From: UMGS1663 sp963621995
GTDB taxonomy: Bacteria; Bacillota; Clostridia; TANB77; CAG-508
Length of the DNA: 36,730 nt
Direction: 5' to 3'
Assembly (NCBI GenBank): GCA_963621995.1
Contig: CAVFFZ010000012.1
Coordinates: 1-36,730 of the forward strand
In this document: one piece after another, positions 16,010 through 23,232 of the stretch
Numbering within the stretch: position 1 is the stretch's first letter
How the letters are laid out: each line of letters begins with the position of its first letter
Translations under genes and position numbers: made by a program
The notes under the pieces: model-generated
What the model saw: the letters and a program-made list of their open reading frames with translations, nothing else
Databases searched by the model: none
Told to the model about the DNA's origin: nothing

Positions 16010-16647
16010 GGTAAAAATCTAAGTAAATTTTACGGTTTAGGTCTAGAAGAATTTCTCTATTTTCTACTAAATATTACTATTTAGCCGTTTCCGTTTAAAG
16101 AAAATATCTTACCACTACTTATAATTTGCTAAAACAATTATAAATAATAGTTAGAAACTAGATCGCCACTTAAAATCCGTACCTTAATCCATAGATTTTC
16201 TTGCTTATAGATTAAAGCAAACATTCTAGAAGTTTTCCTTTAAATACTGCTACCTATCATTAGTCTCTTTTGCAAAAATAATTTCATAACTCTAAATACA
16301 TGTTTTGTATAGTTCAATTAAAAATTGGCCTAATTATTAATTGAATCTTCAGTTAATCCCGATACCTTCACTCAAAACAGGCTACACTATGTATTTTGTG
16401 TCTTGGCACTCAACATAGGTTATACTTAAATTGCTTTCTAAAATTCATATTTAGAATTTTTCTTAAGTCTCCTCGAAAATAGGGAATCCTATATATGCCA
16501 TTATATATTACCCTAAATTCTTTACTCCCTATTTACACACAAAACTGGCATTTCGCGCATAAATAAGAAACTTCAACGATGTGCCCTTTAGTGGATTTTT
16601 AGCCCCACCCTCATGATAGACAGTATGACTAGAATAATGCACCATCG
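16010..16647 (-). ncRNA. long structured ncRNA, candidate OLE RNA
   Basis: About 640 bases with no credible ORF on either strand, preceded by a strong promoter (16654-16681) and read toward the membrane-protein gene at 15969. Stems seen on the minus strand include: CGATGGTGC (16647-16639) with GCACATCG (16584-16577), closing the 5' domain; AAATAGGGA with TTCCCTATTT; TTCAATTAA with TTAATTGAA; CTTTAATCTAT with ATGGATTAAGG; and TTATAATT with AATTATAA. OLE RNAs are about 600 bases, extensively paired, and lie directly upstream of oapA. The 3' end is not defined because no terminator is evident; read-through into the membrane gene is likely. Family identity is inference. Confidence 0.6.
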
Positions 16648-16653
16648 AATAAT

Positions 16654-16681
16654 ATTATAACATATTTGGGGAATTTCGCAA
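16654..16681 (-). promoter_or_regulatory. sigma-A promoter of the long ncRNA
   Basis: Minus strand: TTGCGA (16681-16676), 16 bases, TATAAT (16659-16654). Transcription would begin near 16647, exactly at the first base of the 5' closing stem of the RNA. Confidence 0.7.
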
Positions 16682-16926
16682 AGTTCAATTTAGCTCATTT
16701 TAGGTGTTTTTTACCTTTTTTAGCATATTTTTTCTCAAATTTATTATTTTACTAATTTTCTAATAACAAATAAAGCTTTTTCTCTTTTTTATAGCAATTC
16801 CACTTATGTTATTAGATTTTCTATTCTATACTTTTTTATAAACTATAAAATATATTCTCAATTTTATTTCAATAAAATTTTAAGTTAATATTCTTTGTAA
16901 AAAACGTGATTTTTTTTGTAAAATAC

Positions 16927-16955
16927 TTGATTTTCTTCTAATTGTGTGTTAATAT
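16927..16955 (+). promoter_or_regulatory. probable promoter of rpmB
   Basis: TTGATT (16927-16932), 17 bases, TAATAT (16950-16955), 44 bases before the rpmB ATG. Moderate match to sigma-A. The remaining sequence between 16682 and 16926 is AT-rich with nothing else recognised. Confidence 0.5.
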
Positions 16956-16998
16956 TGTAAATAGTCAATTTTATTAAAACTAATAGGAGGTGCTAAAA

Positions 16999-17196
16999 AT
17001 GGCAAAATGTGAAATTTGCGAAAAAACACTATCTCATGGAAATAAAATTAGTATTGCACGTTCACACGTTAGTAGAAGAGCAACTAGAACATTTAAACCA
17101 AACGTAAGAAGCGTTAAAGCAGTTGTAGACGGACAAGTAAAGAAAATATCTGTATGTTCAAAATGTTTACGTTCTGGAAAAGTAGAAAGAGCTTAA
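16999..17196 (+). CDS. rpmB: ribosomal protein bL28
   Basis: A 65-residue large-subunit ribosomal protein, very basic after residue 20 (ISIARSHVSRRATRTFKPNV). It carries CEIC (4-7) and CSKC near the C-terminus, the zinc-binding form of L28. The ATG at 16999 follows AGGAGGTG (16986-16992) by a normal spacer; an in-frame GTG at 16990 lies inside that site and is rejected. Monocistronic, with a strong terminator at 17264. Confidence 0.95.
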   Translation: MAKCEICEKTLSHGNKISIARSHVSRRATRTFKPNVRSVKAVVDGQVKKISVCSKCLRSGKVERA

Positions 17197-17263
17197 TTAG
17201 TGAATATATATTAAAGTAGGATGCATACTACTTTTAATACTAAAATTTCTTAAGAAATAGTAA

Positions 17264-17325
17264 AAATAAAATAGGTCAAATGAGAAGAATTTTTTTTCTT
17301 TTGATTTGACCTATTTTATTTTTTT
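17264..17325 (+). terminator. bidirectional terminator between rpmB and spoVM
   Basis: AAATAAAATAGGTCAAAT (17264-17281) and its perfect complement (17304-17321), extended by an inner imperfect stem, followed by TTTT. It also suits the leftward spoVM transcript. Confidence 0.8.
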
Positions 17326-17391
17326 GCATAATTTTTTATTAAAATAAAAAACTTAACTTTTCACATATTTAATATTCTTCCTATGTAACTT

Positions 17392-17466
17392 TTAATCTTT
17401 TATCCCAAATATTAATTTTACAAATCCTCTTAAAAATTTTGGGACTTTTTTTACAACTATTGTCAT
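17392..17466 (-). CDS. spoVM: stage V sporulation protein SpoVM
   Basis: A 24-residue ORF, MTIVVKKVPKFL and then RGFVKLIFGIKD. It resembles Bacillus SpoVM in length (26 there), in the KxPKFLxGxVxxxxG core, in the conserved proline at position 9, and in its amphipathic basic helix. SpoVM inserts into the convex outer forespore membrane and recruits the coat ATPase SpoIVA. AAAGGAG lies about 11 bases upstream of ATG 17466. It follows a small membrane-protein gene by 25 bases on the same strand. Spore-former context (spo0A, spoIVFAB, yyaC) supports the call. Confidence 0.75.
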   Translation of the reverse strand: MTIVVKKVPKFLRGFVKLIFGIKD

Positions 17467-17491
17467 ACCTATTCACTCTCCTTTATTTTAT

Positions 17492-17641
17492 TTAACCAAA
17501 CAGCCACATCAACCCTATAATTAGAATTGCAGCTCCTATTAAAAATAACCAGCCTGTAATTGGAAGTAATAACACTAATAATACTCCAAGACCTATCCCT
17601 ATTAAACATACACCTATAGTCTTTTTTAGTGCACAAAACAT
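17492..17641 (-). CDS. 49-residue hydrophobic small membrane protein
   Basis: Starts MFCALKKTIGVCLIGIGLGV and consists of two hydrophobic helices split by a Pro-Ile-Thr-Gly-Trp turn. TAAAGGAGG just upstream of ATG 17641 argues for translation. It lies directly upstream of spoVM in the same direction and may belong to the same sporulation transcript. Similar tiny two-helix proteins are common in Clostridia, but I recognise no named family. Confidence 0.65.
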   Translation of the reverse strand: MFCALKKTIGVCLIGIGLGVLLVLLLPITGWLFLIGAAILIIGLMWLFG

Positions 17642-17774
17642 AATATATTACCTCCTTTAATTATATTATATTTATTTTAGGTTTATTTTGTTACCTTTTT
17701 TATGTAATATATTTCTATTGAAAGTTTTCTTTTTTTATGTTTAAATATTTATATAAGAAAGGATTGAAATATTT

Positions 17775-18413
17775 ATGAACCAAAAACAAGCTATAGAAAT
17801 TTTAGAAACCTTAAAAAGTACTTATCCTGACTCAAAATGTAGTTTAGATTTTACTACTCCTTTTGAATTATTGGTTGCAGTTATTTTATCTGCACAATGT
17901 ACTGACGAAAGAGTTAATAAAACTACCCCTAACATTTTTAAAAATTATAAAACACCAGAAGATTTTGCTAATATGGATTTAGAACTATTAGAACAATTAG
18001 TTCATCCTTGTGGTTTTTATAAAAATAAAACAAAAAATATAAAAGCCACTGCCAAAATTCTTGTTGATAAATATAATTCTAAAGTTCCCTCTACTATGGA
18101 AGAATTACTTTTACTTCCTGGAGTCGGCAGAAAGACTGCAAATGTTGTAATGTTAGAGGCATTTAATAATCCTCAAGGTGTAGCAGTAGATACTCATTGC
18201 AAACGAATTGCAAACAGAATTGGATTTTCAAAAGAATCTACTCCCGAAAAAATTGAACAAGATCTTTTAAAAATTTTTCCAAAACAATATTATTACGATT
18301 TAAACCATATCTTTATGTGGCATGGACGTAATATTTGTACTTCTCAAAAACCTAAATGTGATATCTGCCCTATTTCTTCTAAATGTACTTATTATTTCAT
18401 TATTAGGCAATAA
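17775..18413 (+). CDS. nth: endonuclease III (DNA glycosylase/AP lyase)
   Basis: Base-excision repair enzyme removing oxidised pyrimidines. The 212-residue protein has the helix-hairpin-helix LLPGVGRKTANVV with catalytic Lys120, the catalytic Asp139 (VAVDTHCKRIANR) and the iron-sulfur cluster ligands C188, C195, C198, C204 in the C-X6-C-X2-C-X5-C pattern. Full length. AAAGGATTG precedes the ATG. It is a single plus-strand gene between leftward spoVM and a leftward pseudogene region. Confidence 0.96.
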   Translation: MNQKQAIEILETLKSTYPDSKCSLDFTTPFELLVAVILSAQCTDERVNKTTPNIFKNYKTPEDFANMDLELLEQLVHPCGFYKNKTKNIKATAKILVDKYNSKVPSTMEELLLLPGVGRKTANVVMLEAFNNPQGVAVDTHCKRIANRIGFSKESTPEKIEQDLLKIFPKQYYYDLNHIFMWHGRNICTSQKPKCDICPISSKCTYYFIIRQ

Positions 18414-18415
18414 AA

Positions 18416-18459
18416 ATGAGTCAAAATATTGAAAGTAAATTGTCAATATTTTGACTCAT
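18416..18459 (-). terminator. 17-bp perfect hairpin after nth
   Basis: ATGAGTCAAAATATTGA (18416-18432) pairs fully with TCAATATTTTGACTCAT (18443-18459). T residues follow only on the minus strand (TTTTTATTG), so it best terminates the leftward pseudogene transcript, though it may also stabilise the nth mRNA end. Confidence 0.65.
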
Positions 18460-18481
18460 AAAAAACTGCTTGCGTTAACAC

Positions 18482-18630
18482 CTAATGTACCATTAATAGT
18501 ATTGTTTCTAAATAATAAGATTTATTATTGTCTACTTTTTCTTTCACGATGCCACTACTTTGTTGTACTGGCTTAATAATGTTGCTAAGGATAATCCAAC
18601 ATATCCTATTCCAATTACTGCAATTTTCAA
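18482..18630 (-). pseudogene. ugd: 5' remnant of UDP-glucose 6-dehydrogenase
   Basis: From a TTG at 18630 the minus strand reads KIAVIGIGYVGLSLATLLSQ followed by YNKVVA, the dinucleotide-binding start of UDP-glucose dehydrogenases. A frame change then restores IVKEKVDNNKS, as expected of the next element, and the reading ends at a TAG. Only about 50 of some 390-430 codons remain. It follows an epimerase remnant, so both derive from one surface-polysaccharide locus. Confidence 0.7.
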
Positions 18631-18647
18631 AATCTTCTTCTATTAAT

Positions 18648-19279
18648 CTATATAGTCTGTTTTTTCCAAGTTTCTGGCGTATTTTCATTGTTTATTTCAA
18701 TTTTATAATTGTATCTAAATTCCTTGGTTCCTTTTTCTTTTATATAATCAACCATGTTTTTAATGCCTTCTTCTAAGGTTGTTTATGTTTTATAGTTTAA
18801 TAGTCTTCTTGTCTTGTCTGATGAGCATGTTGCATTTTTTATCTCACAGGGTCTGTCTTTTACATATATAGGTTTTAAATCAAAGTTTAAATTTTTGGCT
18901 ATTGTCTCTGCCAAATAATTTACAGTAACAAACTGCTCATCTGGCCCCAATGTTTATTACTTCACCACACAAATTCTCTCTCTTTACGATTTCTTCTATG
19001 CAGTTTATGCAGTCATCAACATATGAAAATGTTCTTTTTTGGTTTCCACCTCCATAAATTATAGGCTGTTTGCCCATAAGCATTCTGTTTATCATTATTG
19101 CCGCAACATTTCTGTACAGATCTGAATAGTTCTGTCTTGGTCCTATTATGTTGTGTGGTACAATTATTGTATAATTTATGTTATTAATCTCACAAATTTG
19201 CCTTACAACCATTTTTGAAGCATATTTTGCAACTCCATATGGTGTTGCCGGCATGCATTCCATATCTTCTGTGTATGGT
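18648..19279 (-). pseudogene. NAD-dependent sugar epimerase/dehydratase remnant
   Basis: Short-chain-dehydrogenase-type epimerase homologous to UDP-glucuronate epimerase/decarboxylase proteins. The best part (19263-18937) contains the catalytic Tyr and Lys in TPYGVAKYASK and the blocks IIGPRQNYSDLYRN and KRTFSYVDDCINCI. After VINIG one extra base shifts the frame; the next frame continues DEQFVTVNYLAETIAK to KTRRLLNYKT, meets a nonsense TAA, and ends with NTPETWKKQTI, a normal family C-terminus. The N-terminal half, including the cofactor motif, is missing beyond 19280, where unrelated sequence begins. Clearly dead. Confidence 0.8.
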
Positions 19280-19372
19280 ATTTCTAACTATGCTACTACT
19301 GCTGCTTATTGTGTTAAACCTTTTGTTGATTCTTACGATTACAAACCTACTAACTACCTCGCTGCTGAATGA
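19280..19372 (+). other. unassigned plus-strand coding-like fragment
   Basis: Beyond the epimerase break point the plus strand reads NYATTAAYCVKPFVDSYDYK and PTNYLAAE then stop. Codons end in C or T more often (TAC, AAC, GAT, GTT) than in neighbouring genes, as if a fragment of a foreign gene's 3' end had been joined here. No family recognised, and no start or upstream part is present. Confidence 0.3.
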
Positions 19373-19573
19373 AACTTATACTAAGGTTAAAGGTTATAGG
19401 CGTTACGTTTGGTTTATTATGCTTTTTCTCGTATATTTTTAACTTTTCAATGTGCATTTTTCTAAATTTTTCATAATATTTTCATAATCTATTTTTTCAT
19501 AGATTACTTTACACTATCAAATTTATATACTTATTTTTTTACTATCGCTTGTCCCTAATAGTTCTTATATATA

Positions 19574-19603
19574 GGAGGTAACAATTTACTAAACGTTACC
19601 TCC
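19574..19603. other. 9-bp hairpin containing GGAGGTAAC
   Basis: GGAGGTAAC (19574-19582) pairs with GTTACCTCC (19595-19603) around 12 bases. No T-tract in either direction. A perfect palindrome, AAACAATATATATTGTTT, follows at 19619-19636. Otherwise nothing is seen in 19441-19704. Confidence 0.45.
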
Positions 19604-19704
19604 CAAAATCTATATAAAAAACAATATATATTGTTTGTACTATATATTATTCATATTTATCTAAATTTGTGCTACTCAAATTTATCTTTTACAAATAATA
19701 CATT

Positions 19705-20364
19705 TTACATTTTTTTAGCAATTAATGCCTTTATTTTTATTCCTTGTTCTTTAAACATTTTTTCATGTTCTGTTTCAATATTTTCCCAAAAGTTTTCTTC
19801 TTTTTCTAAATCATATGTCTTTTTAATTATTTCAAAGCCTGTTTCTTTAAAATAAACTAAGCTGTCTTCGAATAAATTATCATCATCTGTTTTAAAATAT
19901 ATTTCTCCGCCCTCTATTAAAAACTCTTTATATTTTTCTAGTTGTTTTGTATGGGTTAATCTCTTTTTATGGTGCTTTCCTCTCGGCCATGGATTGCAAA
20001 AATTTATATATATTCTTTCTACTTTATCTTTTTTATCTAATATTAAGAAGATCCTTTCTATGTCAAACCTTGTTAAATACACATTGTCTACTTCCTGATT
20101 TTCATTTTTATATGTTTCTTCTATATTTCTTTTTGCTAATCCAAGCATTGCATCTACTAAATCTATTGCTAAATAATTTATATTTTTATTTTTTACAGCA
20201 AGTTTTGAAATGAAACTTCCTTTGCCACATCCTAGTTCTATATGAAATGGTGCTTTGTTTTTATACAAAGTTTTCCACTTTCCTTTATATTCTTGTGGAT
20301 TATCTATATAAAATTTACTTGCTTCTAGTTCTGGCCTTGCCCATGGTTTAAAACGTATTCTCAT
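19705..20364 (-). CDS. trmB: tRNA (guanine-N7)-methyltransferase TrmB
   Basis: SAM-dependent enzyme forming m7G46 in tRNA. The 219-residue protein shows the SAM-binding ELGCGKGSFI (about 43-52), the acidic AIDLVDAM segment, and the family block NFCNPWPRGKHHKKRLTH. The usual Asp before Pro-Trp-Pro is Asn here, a change to check against homologues. Full length. Monocistronic; the pseudogene region lies downstream. Confidence 0.93.
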   Translation of the reverse strand: MRIRFKPWARPELEASKFYIDNPQEYKGKWKTLYKNKAPFHIELGCGKGSFISKLAVKNKNINYLAIDLVDAMLGLAKRNIEETYKNENQEVDNVYLTRFDIERIFLILDKKDKVERIYINFCNPWPRGKHHKKRLTHTKQLEKYKEFLIEGGEIYFKTDDDNLFEDSLVYFKETGFEIIKKTYDLEKEENFWENIETEHEKMFKEQGIKIKALIAKKM

Positions 20365-20448
20365 TTTTTCTTCTTTCTTATTTTTTTATTTTTTATATAA
20401 TAGCATAAATTATTAATTATTACCACAAATATTAGAACAAAAGAGGCA

Positions 20449-21525
20449 TTATTTTACATATTCATTTAGTGGTTTTGTTCTGTATTTTAATTCATCTAAT
20501 TTATCTGTTGAAACATATCCTGGCATACCATTTATAACATCTGGTATTCTATTTACTATAGTAGCACAAGTAAGTTCTACTGTTGCTGGTCTTGCAACTA
20601 CTATTGTTGTATTTGGTTCACCTTCTATTGTCCATTCATTTTTATCATAATCTTCTTTTGAATATACTTTTCCTATACATTCAGATTCTATTGTAATTCC
20701 TTCTTCTGTTTCAGTAGTTACTACTGCACTCATTCCTGTAGCATCTCCTGCTTTTACTGTCATTCCTAAAGTTTCTGAATATATATCTTCTTTATATGTG
20801 TGTGGTACTGTTTTTTGTGTTTGAGACTTTACTGTTAATCCTAATTTTGAGCAAAGCCATCCATTTACATTCCACATGTATGATGGTAAATATTCTCCTG
20901 CATCTATCATTTTTTGTCTTTCTTCATCTGAAATTCTATCTACTGATGCAACTTGTTCGTCAAATTCTTGAAGTGTTAATCCTGAACCATGTGCTCTAGC
21001 TAACGCTATTCCATAGTCTTCTACATTATAGCTTGAACTTCCTTTAATTTTCTTTATTGTATGTGTTGAACCACATATTGCTGAGATTAATTCACCCCAA
21101 TATATATCTTGATATCCGCTTCCTGTAATTGTACATCCATTTTGTTTTGCAAGTTCATCTATTTTTTTAGTTGCTACTGGGTTAGAATTTGCTGGGTAAA
21201 ATGCTTCTTCACATGTAGTAATTGCATTTATTCCAAGTTTAGCACAAAGCATTAATGCATCTTCTACATCTTTAAATAAACTCATAGTAGTTACTACTAC
21301 TATATCTGGTTTTACTTCTTTTAGCATTTCTTCTGCATTTTCTTTTGAAGTTATAGTAACTCCTTTTTCTTCGCCTCCCATAACAGCTGAAATGTCTTTT
21401 CCTATAACTGCTGGGTTTACATCTACAGCTCCTACAATTTCTGCTCCTTTCTCATACACATAGCGCATTGTGTATACTGACATTTTTCCTGTACCATATT
21501 GTACAGCTCTTACTTTTCTTTCCAT
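20449..21525 (-). CDS. 2,4-diaminopentanoate dehydrogenase-like oxidoreductase
   Basis: A roughly 358-residue NAD(P)-dependent enzyme of the dihydrodipicolinate-reductase-like fold. It has an N-terminal Rossmann segment (VQYGTGKMSVYTMRYV, then GAVDVNP), a central block ITTCEEAFYPA and GSGYQDIYWGELI, and a C-terminal domain ending GMPGYVSTDKLDEL. The family includes Ord of clostridial ornithine fermentation. The other pathway genes are not in this window, so substrate is uncertain. ATG 21525 is preferred because AAGGAAAGGTG directly precedes it. Confidence 0.75.
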   Translation of the reverse strand: MERKVRAVQYGTGKMSVYTMRYVYEKGAEIVGAVDVNPAVIGKDISAVMGGEEKGVTITSKENAEEMLKEVKPDIVVVTTMSLFKDVEDALMLCAKLGINAITTCEEAFYPANSNPVATKKIDELAKQNGCTITGSGYQDIYWGELISAICGSTHTIKKIKGSSSYNVEDYGIALARAHGSGLTLQEFDEQVASVDRISDEERQKMIDAGEYLPSYMWNVNGWLCSKLGLTVKSQTQKTVPHTYKEDIYSETLGMTVKAGDATGMSAVVTTETEEGITIESECIGKVYSKEDYDKNEWTIEGEPNTTIVVARPATVELTCATIVNRIPDVINGMPGYVSTDKLDELKYRTKPLNEYVK

Positions 21526-21607
21526 CTTTTGCACCTTTCCTTTCATTTTTAAATTATATATAGATTATTTACTATATAACTAAATTTATTCTTTTTCTTC
21601 TGCAATA

Positions 21608-22285
21608 CTAAAATAGCCCTATAACAAAATTTCTTATTCCATTCCATATTCCTTGAAAAATATTTGAAATTACATTTACTATTGTTTTTATTATAAAATT
21701 ATTTTCATAGAAGTCTATTAGTAATTTATGTGTTGGTGGGAAGAACCATATAATTAAAATAATAATTGTTAAGATTGCTAATACTTTTAGTAGTTCTAAA
21801 AATCTTTTAAAAGTCCATGGTTCTTTTACTTTGTATCCTAACCTTCTTAAATAATTATTATATGCATTTGCATATGCTCTATTTATTTCTTTTTGTATTT
21901 TTTTTGCATTTTGATAGTTAGTATTTTCCTCTGTGTTTTTATTAATACTTTGATTTTCATTTCTATAATATATTTGATTTTCTAACTGTTCCTGCATTCT
22001 TTCTTGTTCATATTCATTTATTTGTTGCTCTCTTTTTTGCTCTTCTTCCAACTTTTCTTGTTTTCTTTGTTCTTCTAAACTAATATCATATTCTTTCCTT
22101 TTATCTTCGCTACTTAAAATTTCATATGCTTCATTTATTTGTTTCATCTTATCTTCTGCATATTGTTTTTGCTCTCCTTGTTGTAAATCTGGGTGATATT
22201 TTTTTGCTAAAACATGATAAGCCTTGTCTATAACTTCTTTTGATGCTTTTTCACTTACCTCTAAAATTTCATATAAATTTGACAT
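21608..22285 (-). CDS. membrane-anchored J-domain protein
   Basis: A 225-residue co-chaperone-like protein. Residues 1-68 form a J domain with HPD at 31-33 (AKKYHPDLQQ), which stimulates DnaK ATPase. A Gln/Glu-rich coiled region (about 75-125) follows, then a hydrophobic segment (about 165-182) and a second weakly hydrophobic C-terminal tail. The Gly/Phe and zinc domains of true DnaJ are absent. It stands alone and the client is unknown. Confidence 0.8.
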   Translation of the reverse strand: MSNLYEILEVSEKASKEVIDKAYHVLAKKYHPDLQQGEQKQYAEDKMKQINEAYEILSSEDKRKEYDISLEEQRKQEKLEEEQKREQQINEYEQERMQEQLENQIYYRNENQSINKNTEENTNYQNAKKIQKEINRAYANAYNNYLRRLGYKVKEPWTFKRFLELLKVLAILTIIILIIWFFPPTHKLLIDFYENNFIIKTIVNVISNIFQGIWNGIRNFVIGLF

Positions 22286-22406
22286 ATTTGCCCCTTAAAT
22301 TTAATTATTTTCTAGATTATATCACTAAAATAATTAAAAGCATAGTATTTTTTAATAAAATATGTTATAATTTGTTTATTAAAATTAAATTCAAGGAGTG
22401 ATACAA

Positions 22407-22940
22407 TTGAAATTAACTTCAGATGACGAAACTTTAGCAGAAAATAAGGTATTAATTTTATATATTTTAAACAAAGTTGGAAAATCTATTTCTAATGACG
22501 CATTACTTAATTTAGTTCTTGCTGTTACTGATATGAATTACTTTTATTTCCAACAATTTTTATTAGATTTATTAGAAAATAATTATATATCAAGTTATGA
22601 AAAAGAGGAACATACCTTTTATCAAATTACTGATTTTGGTAAAGAAACTTTAAGCTTAACACAAGATATTTTGCCTGGAATTATTAAATTAAGAGTAGAT
22701 AGCAATTTTAAGGAAGAAATGGATAACTTTGAAAATGAGCATTCTGTAATTGCCGAATATACTCCTCGTAGTGAGAATTACTTTGATATTTCTTGCAAAA
22801 TTGTAGAAAAAAATGAAACTATTTTTGAAGTAAAAACTTTTGCTGGTTCTCCAAATCAAGCAAAAGATATTGTTGATAATTGGAAAAATCATGCAGATGA
22901 ATTATATCCTGCAATTTTAAATATCTTAGCCCAAAAATAA
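22407..22940 (+). CDS. DUF4364 family protein (winged-helix-like)
   Basis: A 177-residue protein. The N-terminal half (AENKVLILYILNKVGKSISN and YFYFQQFLLDLLENNYI) resembles a PadR/winged-helix DNA-binding fold, matching the DUF4364 family common in Clostridia; the C-terminal part holds a beta-rich domain. The start is TTG 22407, eight bases after AAGGAG (22393-22398); a GTG at 22398 overlaps that site and is rejected. A TATAAT at 22366-22371 is the likely -10. The stop codon abuts the long palindromic element, which probably acts as terminator. Confidence 0.75.
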   Translation: MKLTSDDETLAENKVLILYILNKVGKSISNDALLNLVLAVTDMNYFYFQQFLLDLLENNYISSYEKEEHTFYQITDFGKETLSLTQDILPGIIKLRVDSNFKEEMDNFENEHSVIAEYTPRSENYFDISCKIVEKNETIFEVKTFAGSPNQAKDIVDNWKNHADELYPAILNILAQK

Positions 22941-23232
22941 AGGACATTTGGGGACGGGTCTCTTTTGTCCTTTACATAAAGTACTAATTTGAATAAAAAA
23001 TAAAAACATATTAATTTGAAAAAAAGCGCTATTAGAAAGTAAGTAAGCTAGAAATTATTGAGAAATTTGTGGAAAGAGTTCATTTTTTTAATGGAAGGGT
23101 GCCACAAATTTCGATTATAATTTCTGCGTAACTTAGCTTGAACGAGCATTTTTTGAAAATTCATATGTTTTTATTATATATTTAATTTTTTTATTATGTA
23201 AAGGACAAAAGTGACCCGTCCCCAAATGTCCT
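22941..23232. mobile_element. long copy of the palindromic MITE/REP-like element
   Basis: Terminal arms of 39 bases (22941-22979 and 23194-23232) are complementary except at one position and contain the same AGGACATTTGGGGACGGGTC block as the copy at 15285. The 214-base interior is itself an imperfect palindrome: AAAACATATTAATTTG near the left pairs with its counterpart near 23160, and GAAATTTGTGG pairs with CCACAAATTTC. The left end starts at the base after the DUF4364 stop; the right arm is translated as the end of proS. No protein is encoded inside. Confidence 0.85.

Noticed and set aside
16010..16647. tmRNA, RNase P RNA or 6S RNA
   Set aside because: None of the conserved blocks I know for these (tmRNA 5' end and tag frame, RNase P GAGGAAAGUCC, 6S single bubble) is present on either strand.
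19178..19372. 64-codon plus-strand gene
   Set aside because: Its first half is antisense to the epimerase remnant and no ribosome binding site is present; only the distal part looks coding-like, so it is listed as a fragment.
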